Part shown: in pieces, positions 1 to 8,095 of the stretch
Layout: each line of letters begins with the position of its first letter
Numbering within the stretch: position 1 is the first letter of the stretch
Assembly: GCA_910588645.1 (NCBI GenBank)
Contig: CAJUOY010000010.1
Span: 1-64,000 of the forward strand
DNA: 64,000 nucleotides
DNA from: an uncultured Christensenellaceae bacterium
Lineage (GTDB): Bacteria > Bacillota > Clostridia > Christensenellales > Borkfalkiaceae
Direction of reading: 5' to 3'
Notes under the pieces: generated by a model
What the model was told of the DNA's origin: nothing
Database searches by the model: none
The model's input: only the letters and a program-made list of their open reading frames with translations
Translations under genes and position numbers: made by a program

Positions 1-91
1 GGCACAATATCTTGTGCCATAAACGATATTTTGCATAGCCGCGCAAACTCCGACGCCGACGTTGTGAGTTCGAGCCTCGCCGGGTGCACCA
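1..91 (+). ncRNA. 3' end of a structured RNA with tRNA-like tail (possibly tmRNA), cut by window edge
   Basis: Positions 64-80 form a canonical T arm: a 5-bp stem (GTGAG/CTCGC, one G-U pair) around the loop TTCGAGC. A 7-base acceptor strand (81-87), discriminator A and encoded CCA (89-91) follow. An intrinsic terminator lies 23 bases downstream, so this is the 3' end of a transcript. No partner for the acceptor strand, D loop or anticodon arm is visible in the preceding 63 bases, so the 5' part must lie well outside the window. That fits tmRNA (ssrA) better than a tRNA. Bases 1-18 form a perfect 7-bp hairpin with loop TATC. The tmRNA identity is inference. Confidence 0.4.
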
Positions 92-113
92 CGTCTATTA
101 ACGGACAAATTTA

Positions 114-146
114 AAATAAGACAGCAAAAGCTGTCTTATTTGCATT
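114..146 (+). terminator. Intrinsic terminator of the 5' structured RNA
   Basis: A 12-bp perfect stem (114-125 with 130-141) closes on an AAAA loop and is flanked by A and T runs. It ends the RNA whose CCA tail is at 89-91. Confidence 0.8.
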
Positions 147-260
147 AAAGCAGGTTTCCACTCAAAAAGTTTTTAGGCGATATAATTTTATAAACAGTAT
201 TTATAGACATTGCTCATCGTTTAGTTATTAAAGTATTAATTTTACACTAAGGAGAAAATG

Positions 261-1400
261 ATGCTAAAACACGACCTGAATAACTTATTTGTTAATCCTC
301 AAGATGAAGACGAGGTTTCTTTGTTTAGGGGATTGCTGAGGGTGATGAATCAAAGTAATTTCGGTTATGTAAAAGAATATCACGGCAATCGCGGGCATGT
401 TCAACATCTTATGCAGTATAAACATTTAACGCCTCGAGAAAGGTGTTGTGAAATTGCAGACCTTTTAATGTTGTTTATCGATGAAGCCGGCAATATGCGG
501 TATACTTTTTTACAGAATAAGCGTGATAAAAAGACAAAATATAATCCGGGATTTCCGCTGAGGAGATTAAAAGCAGATCCTGTTCAGTGGGATTTATTGC
601 ATTATCGCTGTCAGTTGTCCGATCCGCTAAGTACAAATTTGCCAATAGATTGCCTCAGTTCGGCAATCCTTAATAGTGCGGCGACTTACGGAATATTTTT
701 AAACGAGCAATTTTCGGGCCGGGTGGAAATGTCGTACAATATTGCAAGGGATATGACGTTGGTTTCAACGGGAGCAATTACTACAAGAAAATACAACCGC
801 GCGTATGATCTTTCCACTGTTTATAATCGTGTGAATTTTGTCAACGGATATTGGGAGATTGAAGGAACTGCAACTTTGGATGATTTTGAAACGGCGGCTA
901 AGGCTATGTTAATCGGAACTCCCGTTGAAATTGATAATCCTCATCACAGAACGATTGCAGAAACATTTTTATCATTTGCGTTTACATGTTTGCAAGACGA
1001 GCGCGGAACATTTTATGATGAAAACTATAATGAAAACCACGAAAGATATTACGCGCCGATTAGTAGATGTGCCAGAAGATATGAGGTAAATATAGATAAA
1101 AAGATGTATTTACCGTATAATCTTGTGGTAGTTGAGTCGGTAATCAGATATTTTGCGACAGAAGAAAGATATATGAACGATCGTATGCCGATTGGTTGTA
1201 AAGCTATTTTCAATGATGATGAAATTTATAAAAAGCTTGAAGATAAAAACGCAATAGTCTATATTGATTCGCGTATGTTGGATTATGAATTGCAAAAATT
1301 TTTAAGTTTGAAAGGGGCAAAAAGCAAAACCTATATCGTAAATTATGACCAAAACGGAGTAAAGCTAATTAATGCCGATTGTTATAAGATTATAATATAA
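261..1400 (+). CDS. Hypothetical protein, 379 aa, unknown family
   Basis: I do not recognise this protein. It is soluble-looking: no signal peptide, no membrane segment, many Tyr, Asn and charged residues. Two ATGs are adjacent (258 and 261). AAGGAG at 249-254 is 3 bases from the first and 6 from the second, so 261 is the better start. A central acidic stretch followed by a Q-N-K-R segment near residue 88 loosely recalls a nuclease (D/E/Q)xK motif, but this is too weak to call. The leader just before the start (241-259) is nearly identical, with one mismatch, to the leader of the C39-like protease gene at 49781-49799. It stands alone between the RNA terminator and a convergent ABC transporter operon. 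Confidence 0.75.
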   Translation: MLKHDLNNLFVNPQDEDEVSLFRGLLRVMNQSNFGYVKEYHGNRGHVQHLMQYKHLTPRERCCEIADLLMLFIDEAGNMRYTFLQNKRDKKTKYNPGFPLRRLKADPVQWDLLHYRCQLSDPLSTNLPIDCLSSAILNSAATYGIFLNEQFSGRVEMSYNIARDMTLVSTGAITTRKYNRAYDLSTVYNRVNFVNGYWEIEGTATLDDFETAAKAMLIGTPVEIDNPHHRTIAETFLSFAFTCLQDERGTFYDENYNENHERYYAPISRCARRYEVNIDKKMYLPYNLVVVESVIRYFATEERYMNDRMPIGCKAIFNDDEIYKKLEDKNAIVYIDSRMLDYELQKFLSLKGAKSKTYIVNYDQNGVKLINADCYKIII

Positions 1401-1421
1401 TAGTTTAATTAAATAATGAAT

Positions 1422-1462
1422 AAACACGGCGGGCAGAGAAATCTGTCAGCCGTGTTTTTAAT
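1422..1462. terminator. Bidirectional terminator between convergent genes
   Basis: A 9-bp stem (1422-1430 with 1449-1457) is flanked by A-rich sequence on the left and a T run on the right. It can stop both the gene ending at 1400 (+) and the ABC operon ending at 1484 (-). Confidence 0.75.
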
Positions 1463-1483
1463 TGTTTTCATAAGAACAACTCA

Positions 1484-2230
1484 TTAATTTTCTTGTTTTC
1501 TATTGATTAAATAACCGGTTGCAACAAAAACTGCCGCATATATTATTGAAAGTACGATACAGACTATTAGCCTTGAACTGTCGGTTGCAAGCGAAGTAAG
1601 GTCGCCGATAAACCCGTCCAACCAATACGAACCGATTTTAAAATTATTAGTTTTCAAAAAAGCGTCCGCAAGATTGATAACCGTTCCGATAAGCGACGGG
1701 CCGAGTATAGCGAGCGCAATGGAAATTCCTACTTTCTTTACTATCAAACTTACCGAAAAGACAAACGACGAATATGCAAGACAGTATAAAAATTGACCTG
1801 CTATGAGACCTGCGTAATTCCCCGATTCCGCCGTTCCGTCAAACATTGCCGCGCCTGCAATGTACGTAAATACGAGAGTTGCGGCGAACATCACGACCGT
1901 GGAAACAACACATAAGATTAACTTTGAAAAATATACTTCACTTCTTGAAAATCCGCGCGAATAGACGTTTTTTATCGTCTGTTGGTCGTAATCCGTGCAT
2001 ACGAACAATGCAATGAATATGCCGCAAACCATTGTGAAACTCGACGACGAAACGGCCGATAAAAGCGCCGAGCTTGCCGTAGGCAATACAATATTAAAAT
2101 CGGGATTGCTTGCAAGCGCTTTATTCAGTAACAGGCCGATAAATGACATACCAAGCATTACAGCCGTACAAATATAAAAACTTTTTTGTTTGAAAAGTTT
2201 ACGAAACTCGAATTTCATTAAATTGTTCAT
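1484..2230 (-). CDS. ABC-2 type transporter permease
   Basis: Membrane subunit (248 aa) of an ABC-2 exporter. It opens with the short basic segment typical of the family (M-K-F-E-F-R-K-L-F-K), then six hydrophobic segments at roughly residues 17-35, 56-78, 100-122, 136-160, 166-188 and 222-242. The start codon overlaps the stop of the ATPase gene in an ATGA junction at 2227-2230, so the two are translationally coupled. Together with the ATPase and the divergent TetR regulator it resembles bacitracin- or lantibiotic-type self-protection exporters and other multidrug ABC-2 systems. The substrate cannot be told from sequence. Confidence 0.85.
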   Translation of the reverse strand: MNNLMKFEFRKLFKQKSFYICTAVMLGMSFIGLLLNKALASNPDFNIVLPTASSALLSAVSSSSFTMVCGIFIALFVCTDYDQQTIKNVYSRGFSRSEVYFSKLILCVVSTVVMFAATLVFTYIAGAAMFDGTAESGNYAGLIAGQFLYCLAYSSFVFSVSLIVKKVGISIALAILGPSLIGTVINLADAFLKTNNFKIGSYWLDGFIGDLTSLATDSSRLIVCIVLSIIYAAVFVATGYLINRKQEN

Positions 2231-3117
2231 CTTCCTAACCTCTCTATAAAATATTCTTCGAACCCGCTTTCAAAAAGAGCAATTTCCGAAACTGCAACGC
2301 CATTACCTATAAGGTATTTATTCATATTCGGTGTTTGGTCCAAATAATTTGAAAGGAACAACCCGTCGCTTCTTAATTCCGCCGATATGTCCGGCAATCT
2401 TTCTCTCAACAGTGCAAGCGCAAAATTGTTATCGTTTGTCGTAATTTTTACGTATTTACGGCAGCGATCGTTCAATTTCTTTGCAGAAACTTCTTCTATT
2501 AAAGAGCCGTCGGCAATTATACCGTAATGCGTGACAACCTTTGCAAGTTCGTCCAAAAGATGTGAAGATATAATAAAAGTTACGCCTTCGTTATTCAAAG
2601 CAATAATTATGTCCCGTATCTCCTTGATGCCCGCAGGATCGAGGCCGTTGATCGGTTCGTCCAGAATAAGTATTTCCGGATTACCCAAAAGCGCAATGGC
2701 TATTCCCAAACGTTGACGCATACCGAGCGAGAACTCTCCCGCTTTTTTTGTACCGGTATTTCCAAGACCTACCCGTTCCAAAAGCGGTTTTATCTCTTTT
2801 GGTTTTGCCCCGTAAAGAGTTGCAAACCTCAGCATATTTTCGTAAGCAGTACAATTTTTATACAGGCCGGGGGCTTCTATAAGCGAGCCTATTTTCTTTC
2901 TGCCTGCGTTGAGATTTTCATTACCGAACAAAAATACTTTGCCTTGCGTAGGGTTGGTCAATCCTAAAATAAGCTTCATCAAACTTGTCTTGCCTGCGCC
3001 GTTTTTGACGATAAGACCGTAAATGTCTCCGCGCCTGACGTGGATAGACACGTCGTTTACGGCAAGCTTCGTCTTGAATTGCTTTACAAGATTTTGGGTT
3101 TCAATGACGTATTCCAT
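2227..3117 (-). CDS. ABC transporter ATP-binding protein (ABC-2/BcrA type)
   Basis: ATPase subunit, 296 aa. Visible motifs: Walker A at residues 37-44 (V-K-N-G-A-G-K-T), Q-loop region near 82, signature S-LGMRQ at 130-135, Walker B ILILDE at 149-154, D-loop after it and switch His at 186. The C-terminal 90 residues are the extra domain of BcrA-like exporters. Oddity: the first Gly of Walker A is Val37, one base away from the usual Gly codon; the catalytic K43 and T44 remain. The gene is divergent from the TetR gene at 3274, which probably controls it, and is coupled by a 4-base overlap to its permease. Confidence 0.9.
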   Translation of the reverse strand: MEYVIETQNLVKQFKTKLAVNDVSIHVRRGDIYGLIVKNGAGKTSLMKLILGLTNPTQGKVFLFGNENLNAGRKKIGSLIEAPGLYKNCTAYENMLRFATLYGAKPKEIKPLLERVGLGNTGTKKAGEFSLGMRQRLGIAIALLGNPEILILDEPINGLDPAGIKEIRDIIIALNNEGVTFIISSHLLDELAKVVTHYGIIADGSLIEEVSAKKLNDRCRKYVKITTNDNNFALALLRERLPDISAELRSDGLFLSNYLDQTPNMNKYLIGNGVAVSEIALFESGFEEYFIERLGR

Positions 3118-3142
3118 AAAATTCTCCTGAATTTTTTATCGC

Positions 3143-3174
3143 TTGACTTTTTATCTTAAAAGTGTTAATATAAT
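3143..3174 (+). promoter_or_regulatory. Promoter of the TetR-family gene
   Basis: TTGACT at 3143-3148 is followed after 17 bases by TAATAT (3166-3171); TATAAT overlaps at 3169-3174. It lies in the 156-base divergent region shared with the ABC operon, where the regulator's operator is expected. I could not identify a clear palindrome there. Confidence 0.55.
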
Positions 3175-3273
3175 CATTAAGTGATACAAATGTAGCACAT
3201 TAACGGTTTTTCGGTCAATGCTTCGAACGGCTGAAAACGGCAAGTGAAACAAACGGGGATAATTTGTTACAGT

Positions 3274-3801
3274 ATGGCGAAACGGGTAAATTCGGCTAAT
3301 TTAATCGTTCGGGACAGCATAGAAACGGCTTTGATTCAACTTATGGAAAAAAAGCCTTTCGGTGAAATAACGATAAGCGAAATCGTGGGAAAAGCGGGAG
3401 TAAGCCGTGTGAGCTACTACCGCAATTACTACTATAAAGAAGAAGTTTTATTCGCCAAAATGGATAAGATTGCCGCCGAGTGGAAAGCGAGTGCTGAAAA
3501 AATCAGCATCGATGTAGGGGAACAAGTTATAGAACTTTTTGAAAAGGAACGTCCTATACTCGGCGTTATCTATAAAAACGGTCTTGAACATCTAATGTAC
3601 AAGTTGATAAGAAAATACTGCGGTCTTGAAGAAAAGATTGACAATAACGTGGGCGCATATTTTTTATCTTTGGTTGCCGGGATGTTTTTCGGTTGGTGCG
3701 ACGAATGGGTAAAGCGCGGTATGCAGGAAACGCCCGAACAAATCAAATCAATTTTAAAGCAATGGGAAGAAAAACAAAAGCAACAAAACAGCGGTAGCTA
3801 A
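3274..3801 (+). CDS. TetR/AcrR-family transcriptional regulator
   Basis: DNA-binding repressor of 175 aa. Residues about 10-55 form the TetR helix-turn-helix, with the motif I-T-I-S-E-I-V-G-K-A-G-V-S-R-V-S-Y-Y-R and the Y-Y-x-x-K-E-E-V-L tail. The C-terminal half is the variable ligand/dimer domain. The frame is open upstream to a GTG at 3244, but the family normally begins close to M-A-K-R at 3274, so I chose that ATG; neither start has a strong ribosome binding site. It is divergent from the ABC exporter operon and is its likely regulator, an inference from position. Confidence 0.85.
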   Translation: MAKRVNSANLIVRDSIETALIQLMEKKPFGEITISEIVGKAGVSRVSYYRNYYYKEEVLFAKMDKIAAEWKASAEKISIDVGEQVIELFEKERPILGVIYKNGLEHLMYKLIRKYCGLEEKIDNNVGAYFLSLVAGMFFGWCDEWVKRGMQETPEQIKSILKQWEEKQKQQNSGS

Positions 3802-3823
3802 TTAATGCTACCGCTGTCTTTTA
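3788..3823 (+). terminator. Intrinsic terminator overlapping the tetR stop codon
   Basis: An 11-bp perfect stem (3788-3798 with 3807-3817) is followed by CTTTT. The stop codon at 3799-3801 lies in the loop. Confidence 0.85.
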
Positions 3824-3912
3824 TAATGGCGACGCAAAGTTTACCCTATCGCTCATATCGGTGTTTGCGTAAAGAAAATTTCCAAGGTATAATAAGTTTT
3901 TGCCAATGACTA

Positions 3913-3941
3913 TTGCAATTTTAACGGCGCTGTGATATAAT
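3913..3941 (+). promoter_or_regulatory. Promoter of uraA-upp
   Basis: TTGCAA (3913-3918), 17-base spacer, TATAAT (3936-3941). The expected transcript start near 3948 leaves a leader of about 55 bases before the chosen uraA start at 4004. Confidence 0.65.
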
Positions 3942-4003
3942 AACGGGAGCTTATGAAAAATCGCGGATTGTTCCGCGCAAAAAACTTTTACGAGGTAAAA
4001 AAG

Positions 4004-5452
4004 ATGCATATGATTTACGGCGTCAAGGACAGGCCCAAAATTCCGCAGTTGCTTCTGTTCGCGCTTCAACAGCTTCTGGCTATTCTGGCCGCAACTATTA
4101 CCGTTCCGATGGTAATAAACAGCAATTATCCAAACGTGAATATGTCGCCCTCCGCGGCGCTCTTCGGCGCGGGCGTGGGCACGCTTGTATATCTGTTATT
4201 TACAAAGTTCAGGAGCCCCGTGTTCCTTGGCAGTTCGTTTGCCTTTCTCGGCTCTATGCTTGCGGCGTTCGCTGGCGGAGTATCAGTTTCTCTCGGATAT
4301 CTGGGATTAATAATAGGTGCGGCGTTCGCGGGTATCGTTTACGTAATAATCGCGGTGATCGTCAGGTTTGCGGGCGTTAAGTGGATAGATAAAATAATGC
4401 CTGCCGTGGTAATCGGTCCTACCGTAGCGATAATCGGCCTTTCGCTTGCGGGCAACGCTGTGGGACAGGCCGTAAGCGGGGTAAACAACGGCGGATACGT
4501 TATGGACGTCAACGCCTCGCTCTGCCTTGTCTGCGCTCTGGTAACTCTTGCGACAACGATCGTTTGCTCGGTATACGGTAAAAAACTGATGAAGATGATT
4601 CCTTTCATAATAGGAATACTCGCAGGTTACGTGGTTGCCGCTATCTTCACCGGTTTCAGCTATATAGATGGCGCTGAGGCTATGAGGATAATCGACTTCA
4701 CTAAATTTACCAAAATGCAGTGGTATCCCGACTTTGCGTTCCTTCAACCCATACTTCATCCCGAAATCAGCGCGGGCGAAGCCGGTTCGGTGGGCGCGTA
4801 CATAGGCACTATAGCCGTTGCGTATATCCCCGTGTCATTCGTCGTATTTGCCGAGCACATTGCCGATCACAAAAATATTTCCACTATTATAGAATCCGAT
4901 CTTCTTGCCGATCCCGGACTTTCGAGGACGCTTTTGGGCGACGGCGTTGGCTCAGTTGCGGGCGCGATATTCGGTGGCTGTCCCAACACGACTTACGGCG
5001 AGTCCGTCGGATGCGTGGCGATATCGGGCAACGCATCGGTAATAACGATATTAGTTACCGCGCTTATGGCGATAGTGGCGGCGTTCATTGCTCCTTTCGT
5101 AACATTCCTTTCAACTATCCCGGACTGCGTTATGGGCGGCGTGTGTATAGCTCTTTACGGATTTATCGCCGTGTCGGGACTTAAAATGGTGCAGGCCGTA
5201 GACCTCAACGACAACAAAAATCTGTTCGTCGTTTCCGTAATACTCATTGCCGGCGTAGGCGGTATGAGCCTCAAATTCGGCCCCGTCGTAATAACGGAAG
5301 TTGCGTGCGCGCTCATACTCGGTATCCTTACAAATCTTCTCGTCAACATCAAAAAGAGAGGAGCAAAGGAGGAGCAGATAACCATAGAGGAGGCCGTGGC
5401 GGAGGAAAAGAAGTCTGCCGAAGCTAATTCCGCAACGGAAGAGGAGATTTAA
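4004..5452 (+). CDS. uraA: Uracil permease (NCS2 family)
   Basis: Nucleobase:cation symporter in the inner membrane, about 12-14 membrane segments, 482 aa. The N-terminus (M-I-Y-G-V-K-D then A-L-Q-Q-L-L-A-I-L-A-A-T) is that of uracil permeases, and the NCS2 signature GG-x-PNTTYGES-x-G appears near residue 330. The frame is open to an ATG at 3953, but the family N-terminus and GAGG at 3992-3995, 8 bases upstream, point to 4004. The C-terminus is a charged, Glu-rich tail. One base separates its stop from the upp start, so uracil import and its conversion to UMP are coupled. Xanthine as substrate is less likely given the partner gene. Confidence 0.93.
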   Translation: MHMIYGVKDRPKIPQLLLFALQQLLAILAATITVPMVINSNYPNVNMSPSAALFGAGVGTLVYLLFTKFRSPVFLGSSFAFLGSMLAAFAGGVSVSLGYLGLIIGAAFAGIVYVIIAVIVRFAGVKWIDKIMPAVVIGPTVAIIGLSLAGNAVGQAVSGVNNGGYVMDVNASLCLVCALVTLATTIVCSVYGKKLMKMIPFIIGILAGYVVAAIFTGFSYIDGAEAMRIIDFTKFTKMQWYPDFAFLQPILHPEISAGEAGSVGAYIGTIAVAYIPVSFVVFAEHIADHKNISTIIESDLLADPGLSRTLLGDGVGSVAGAIFGGCPNTTYGESVGCVAISGNASVITILVTALMAIVAAFIAPFVTFLSTIPDCVMGGVCIALYGFIAVSGLKMVQAVDLNDNKNLFVVSVILIAGVGGMSLKFGPVVITEVACALILGILTNLLVNIKKRGAKEEQITIEEAVAEEKKSAEANSATEEEI

Positions 5453-5453
5453 A

Positions 5454-6092
5454 ATGAAGAAGTACGACAACGTTTTTATATTCGATCATCCGCTTATAAA
5501 GCATAAAATTTCCATTCTCCGCGACAAGAAAACGGGGATGAAGGAATTTCGTGAGCTAATCGAAGAAATTACCACAATGATGACTTTCGAAAGTATGCGC
5601 GACGTGGAGCTCGTTCCCGTCCGTGTGGAAACTCCGCTTGAAGTTACCACGCAGTACCGCGTTCCCGACGAGAGCGTCGCAATAGTTCCCATTCTTCGCG
5701 CGGGACTCGGAATGGTTAACGGCGTTCATAAAGTTTTTCCTACGGCGCGCGTCGGACATATCGGTATGTACCGCGACGAGGAGACGCTTCAACCGCAGGA
5801 GTACTACTGTAAACTGCCCGAAGGTATAGAGAAGAAGACCGTTTTCCTGGTCGATCCCATGCTTGCGACTGGCGGATCGGCCTGCGACGCGTTGGATGCT
5901 CTCAAAAAGCGCGGCTGCAAAAAGATTAAATTTATGGCGATAATCGGCGCGCCCGAAGGCGTTTCCAAGGTGGCGGAGGCTCACCCCGACGTGCCTGTTT
6001 ACGTATCGACATTGGATAGGGGATTGAACGAAAACGGTTACATCCTTCCCGGCCTCGGCGACGCGGGCGACAGACTGTACGGAACGAAATAA
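5454..6092 (+). CDS. upp: Uracil phosphoribosyltransferase
   Basis: Cytosolic pyrimidine salvage enzyme converting uracil and PRPP to UMP and pyrophosphate. At 212 aa it has the normal length. The PRPP-binding loop V-D-P-M-L-A-T-G-G-S is at residues 133-142, and the uracil-binding end G-D-A-G-D-R-L-Y-G-T is at the C-terminus. It follows uraA by one base, forming a two-gene uracil uptake and salvage operon that ends at the terminator at 6109. Confidence 0.97.
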   Translation: MKKYDNVFIFDHPLIKHKISILRDKKTGMKEFRELIEEITTMMTFESMRDVELVPVRVETPLEVTTQYRVPDESVAIVPILRAGLGMVNGVHKVFPTARVGHIGMYRDEETLQPQEYYCKLPEGIEKKTVFLVDPMLATGGSACDALDALKKRGCKKIKFMAIIGAPEGVSKVAEAHPDVPVYVSTLDRGLNENGYILPGLGDAGDRLYGTK

Positions 6093-6108
6093 AATTTTAT
6101 ATCGATAC

Positions 6109-6138
6109 AAAAGCGGACGCGGGCGTCCGCTTTTTAAT
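6109..6138 (+). terminator. Intrinsic terminator after upp
   Basis: GC-rich stem AAGCGGACGC/GCGTCCGCTT with a short GGC-containing loop, followed by a T run. Confidence 0.85.
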
Positions 6139-6176
6139 TTTATCGTCAAGTCTCCAAAATATATTCTGTCATTTGA

Positions 6177-6205
6177 TTGCATAAACCGCGGTTATCGGCT
6201 ATAAT
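6177..6205 (+). promoter_or_regulatory. Promoter of the aminotransferase gene
   Basis: TTGCAT (6177-6182), 17 bases, TATAAT (6200-6205), followed by a roughly 25-base leader with AAGGAG at 6225-6230. Confidence 0.7.
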
Positions 6206-6236
6206 TAAACGGAAACGATCGGTTAAGGAGTGTTTT

Positions 6237-7439
6237 ATGATTGAAGTATCCAATCGGATTTCCAGGATAGCGCCATCGATGACGCTTGCCATTTCCGCCA
6301 AGGCCAACGAGTTGAAGGCGTCGGGTGTAAAAGTTATCAATTTCGGCGTGGGTGAACCTGATTTTAATACGCCCGAGCATATATGCAAAGCTGCCAAGGA
6401 CGCTTTGGACAAGGGCTATACGAAATATGTTGCCGCCGCGGGCCTTCCAGCGCTTAAAAAGGCGGTTGCAAAAAAGCTTAAAACGGAAAACGGGCTCGAT
6501 TACGATCCGTCGCAGATAATAATTTCCAACGGCGCAAAGCATTCCATTTTCAATGCAGTTTTCGCAACTATTAATCCCGGCGACGAAGTGCTTATACCCA
6601 AGCCCTATTGGCTGACGTATCCCGAAGTCGTAAAAAGCTGCGGCGGTGTGCCCGAGTACATTTATGCAACTCCCAGACACGGCTATAAGATTACCGCGGC
6701 TCAGGTGGAGGCGGCCATTCGTCCGCAGACCAAAATGCTGATATTCAACAGCCCCTGCAACCCTACCGGCGCGGTTTATTCGGAAGAGGAGATCCGCGCG
6801 ATAGCGGAGGTTTGCGTCAGGCACAATATCGTAGTGCTGGCCGACGAAATTTACGAAAAGTTGATCTACGGCGGAGAAACGCATTTTTCCATTGCGCAGT
6901 GTTCTCCCGAAATGAAAGATCTGACCATAGTTATAAACGGCGTATCAAAAAGTTACGCTATGACGGGCTGGCGTCTCGGATACCTTGCCTGCCCCGCAAA
7001 CGTTGCAAAGGCGATTGCTTCATTTCAGAGCCATTCGACGTCCAACGTAAACACAATGACTCAGTACGCGGCGCTCGCCGCGATCGAGGGCGACGACAAA
7101 CCTATGAAAGATATGATCGAAGCTTTCGGCCGCCGCAGAAAGGCTATGCTTGAAAAACTCGATCAGATGAAGTCCCTTAATCTCGATTACGTCACTCCGG
7201 ACGGAGCGTTCTACGTAATGCTTTTATGCGATAAACTTTACGGTAAATCCTATAACGGAAAAAAAATTCACGGCAGTATGGACGTTGCCGATATGCTTTT
7301 GGACTATAAGCAGGTTGCGCTCACGCCCGGCGTGTGCTTCGGCGACGACGACGCGGTGCGCCTGTCATATGCTTTGTCCACAAAGGATATGCTCGAAGGA
7401 CTGGACAGAATAGCGCAGTTCGCGGCGGAGGTAAAGTAA
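6237..7439 (+). CDS. Pyridoxal-phosphate aspartate/aromatic aminotransferase (class I)
   Basis: PLP-dependent transaminase, 400 aa, of the aspartate aminotransferase Ib group common in Bacillota. It interconverts aspartate and 2-oxoglutarate with oxaloacetate and glutamate. Visible residues: N174-P-T-G, D203 and Y206 of the A-D-E-I-Y motif, Schiff-base K238 in S-K-S-Y, and the substrate-carboxylate region near R246 (G-W-R-L-G). The ATG at 6237 has AAGGAG 6 bases upstream; the frame is open to 6177 but that would remove the promoter. It is monocistronic. Specificity beyond the family (aspartate versus aromatic substrates) is not decidable here. Confidence 0.92.
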   Translation: MIEVSNRISRIAPSMTLAISAKANELKASGVKVINFGVGEPDFNTPEHICKAAKDALDKGYTKYVAAAGLPALKKAVAKKLKTENGLDYDPSQIIISNGAKHSIFNAVFATINPGDEVLIPKPYWLTYPEVVKSCGGVPEYIYATPRHGYKITAAQVEAAIRPQTKMLIFNSPCNPTGAVYSEEEIRAIAEVCVRHNIVVLADEIYEKLIYGGETHFSIAQCSPEMKDLTIVINGVSKSYAMTGWRLGYLACPANVAKAIASFQSHSTSNVNTMTQYAALAAIEGDDKPMKDMIEAFGRRRKAMLEKLDQMKSLNLDYVTPDGAFYVMLLCDKLYGKSYNGKKIHGSMDVADMLLDYKQVALTPGVCFGDDDAVRLSYALSTKDMLEGLDRIAQFAAEVK

Positions 7440-7512
7440 AACGCCGACGTTTTACGCTGTGAATAATCACAAAAATTTCACTGCATTTTTTTAAAAAAAA
7501 TAAATAAACCTA

Positions 7513-7541
7513 TTGATATTCCTCAAAAAAACTGATAAAAT
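7513..7541 (+). promoter_or_regulatory. Promoter of the small P-loop gene
   Basis: TTGATA (7513-7518), 17 bases, TAAAAT (7536-7541). A strong AGGAGG at 7588-7593 precedes the ATG at 7601. Confidence 0.6.
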
Positions 7542-7600
7542 ATAATAAACCTTATGTTTTTAAAGGCTTAATTTTCAAAACCTTATCAGGAGGAGTTTCA

Positions 7601-8008
7601 ATGATTAAAATTATTTACGGAGCAAAAGGCACGGGCAAGACAAAGCAGCTCATAGCCGAGGCCAACAAAAACGCCAAAGACGCTAAAGGTTTAAGCGTTT
7701 TCATTACCGACAACAAGAGATGTATGTATGACGTAGACCGTGCAATTCGCTTCATTGACGTGGCCGATTGGAACGTAGCCGGCGAGGACGCGCTTTGCGG
7801 CTTCGTAAAGGGCGTTGCTTCCTGCAACAGCGATCACGAATATATATACATAGACGGCGTTGCGCGCATTACGGGTAAAGATATTAACGAGCTTGCGGGT
7901 ATATTCTATATGCTTGATAAAATTTCTTCGGAAAACGAGATAACCATAGTTATCACTTGCAGCTGTGCGGAAGCCGATCTTCCCGATTTCGTCAAAAAGT
8001 ATATCTGA
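7601..8008 (+). CDS. Small P-loop ATP-binding protein of unknown role
   Basis: A 135-aa protein that is almost entirely a minimal nucleotide-binding fold: Walker A G-A-K-G-T-G-K-T at residues 7-14 and a candidate Walker B Y-I-Y-I-D-G near residues 83-88, with C-terminal I-T-I-V-I-T-C sheet residues. No partner domain, signal or membrane segment is present. Similar short ATPases are found in Clostridia, but I know of no established function. It has its own promoter and a strong ribosome binding site. The GC-rich hairpin after it separates it from thrC. Confidence 0.8.
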   Translation: MIKIIYGAKGTGKTKQLIAEANKNAKDAKGLSVFITDNKRCMYDVDRAIRFIDVADWNVAGEDALCGFVKGVASCNSDHEYIYIDGVARITGKDINELAGIFYMLDKISSENEITIVITCSCAEADLPDFVKKYI

Positions 8009-8027
8009 TCAATTCAAAAATTTTGAC

Positions 8028-8066
8028 GGCGGCGCGGAGTTGTTATTTTTTCGCGCCGCCCTTTTT
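8028..8066 (+). terminator. Intrinsic terminator between the P-loop gene and thrC
   Basis: 9-bp perfect GC-rich stem (8028-8036 with 8052-8060) followed by CTTTTT. Only 29 bases separate it from thrC and no good promoter is seen there, so thrC may depend partly on read-through. Confidence 0.8.
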
Positions 8067-8095
8067 AAATTATTAAACTACTTTCAGGAGTTGTT

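Noticed and set aside
1..18. The palindrome GGCACAA-TATC-TTGTGCC as an NrdR box
   Set aside because: It resembles the boxes at nrdD, but here it lies within the transcript that ends in the CCA tail and is better explained as an RNA hairpin.
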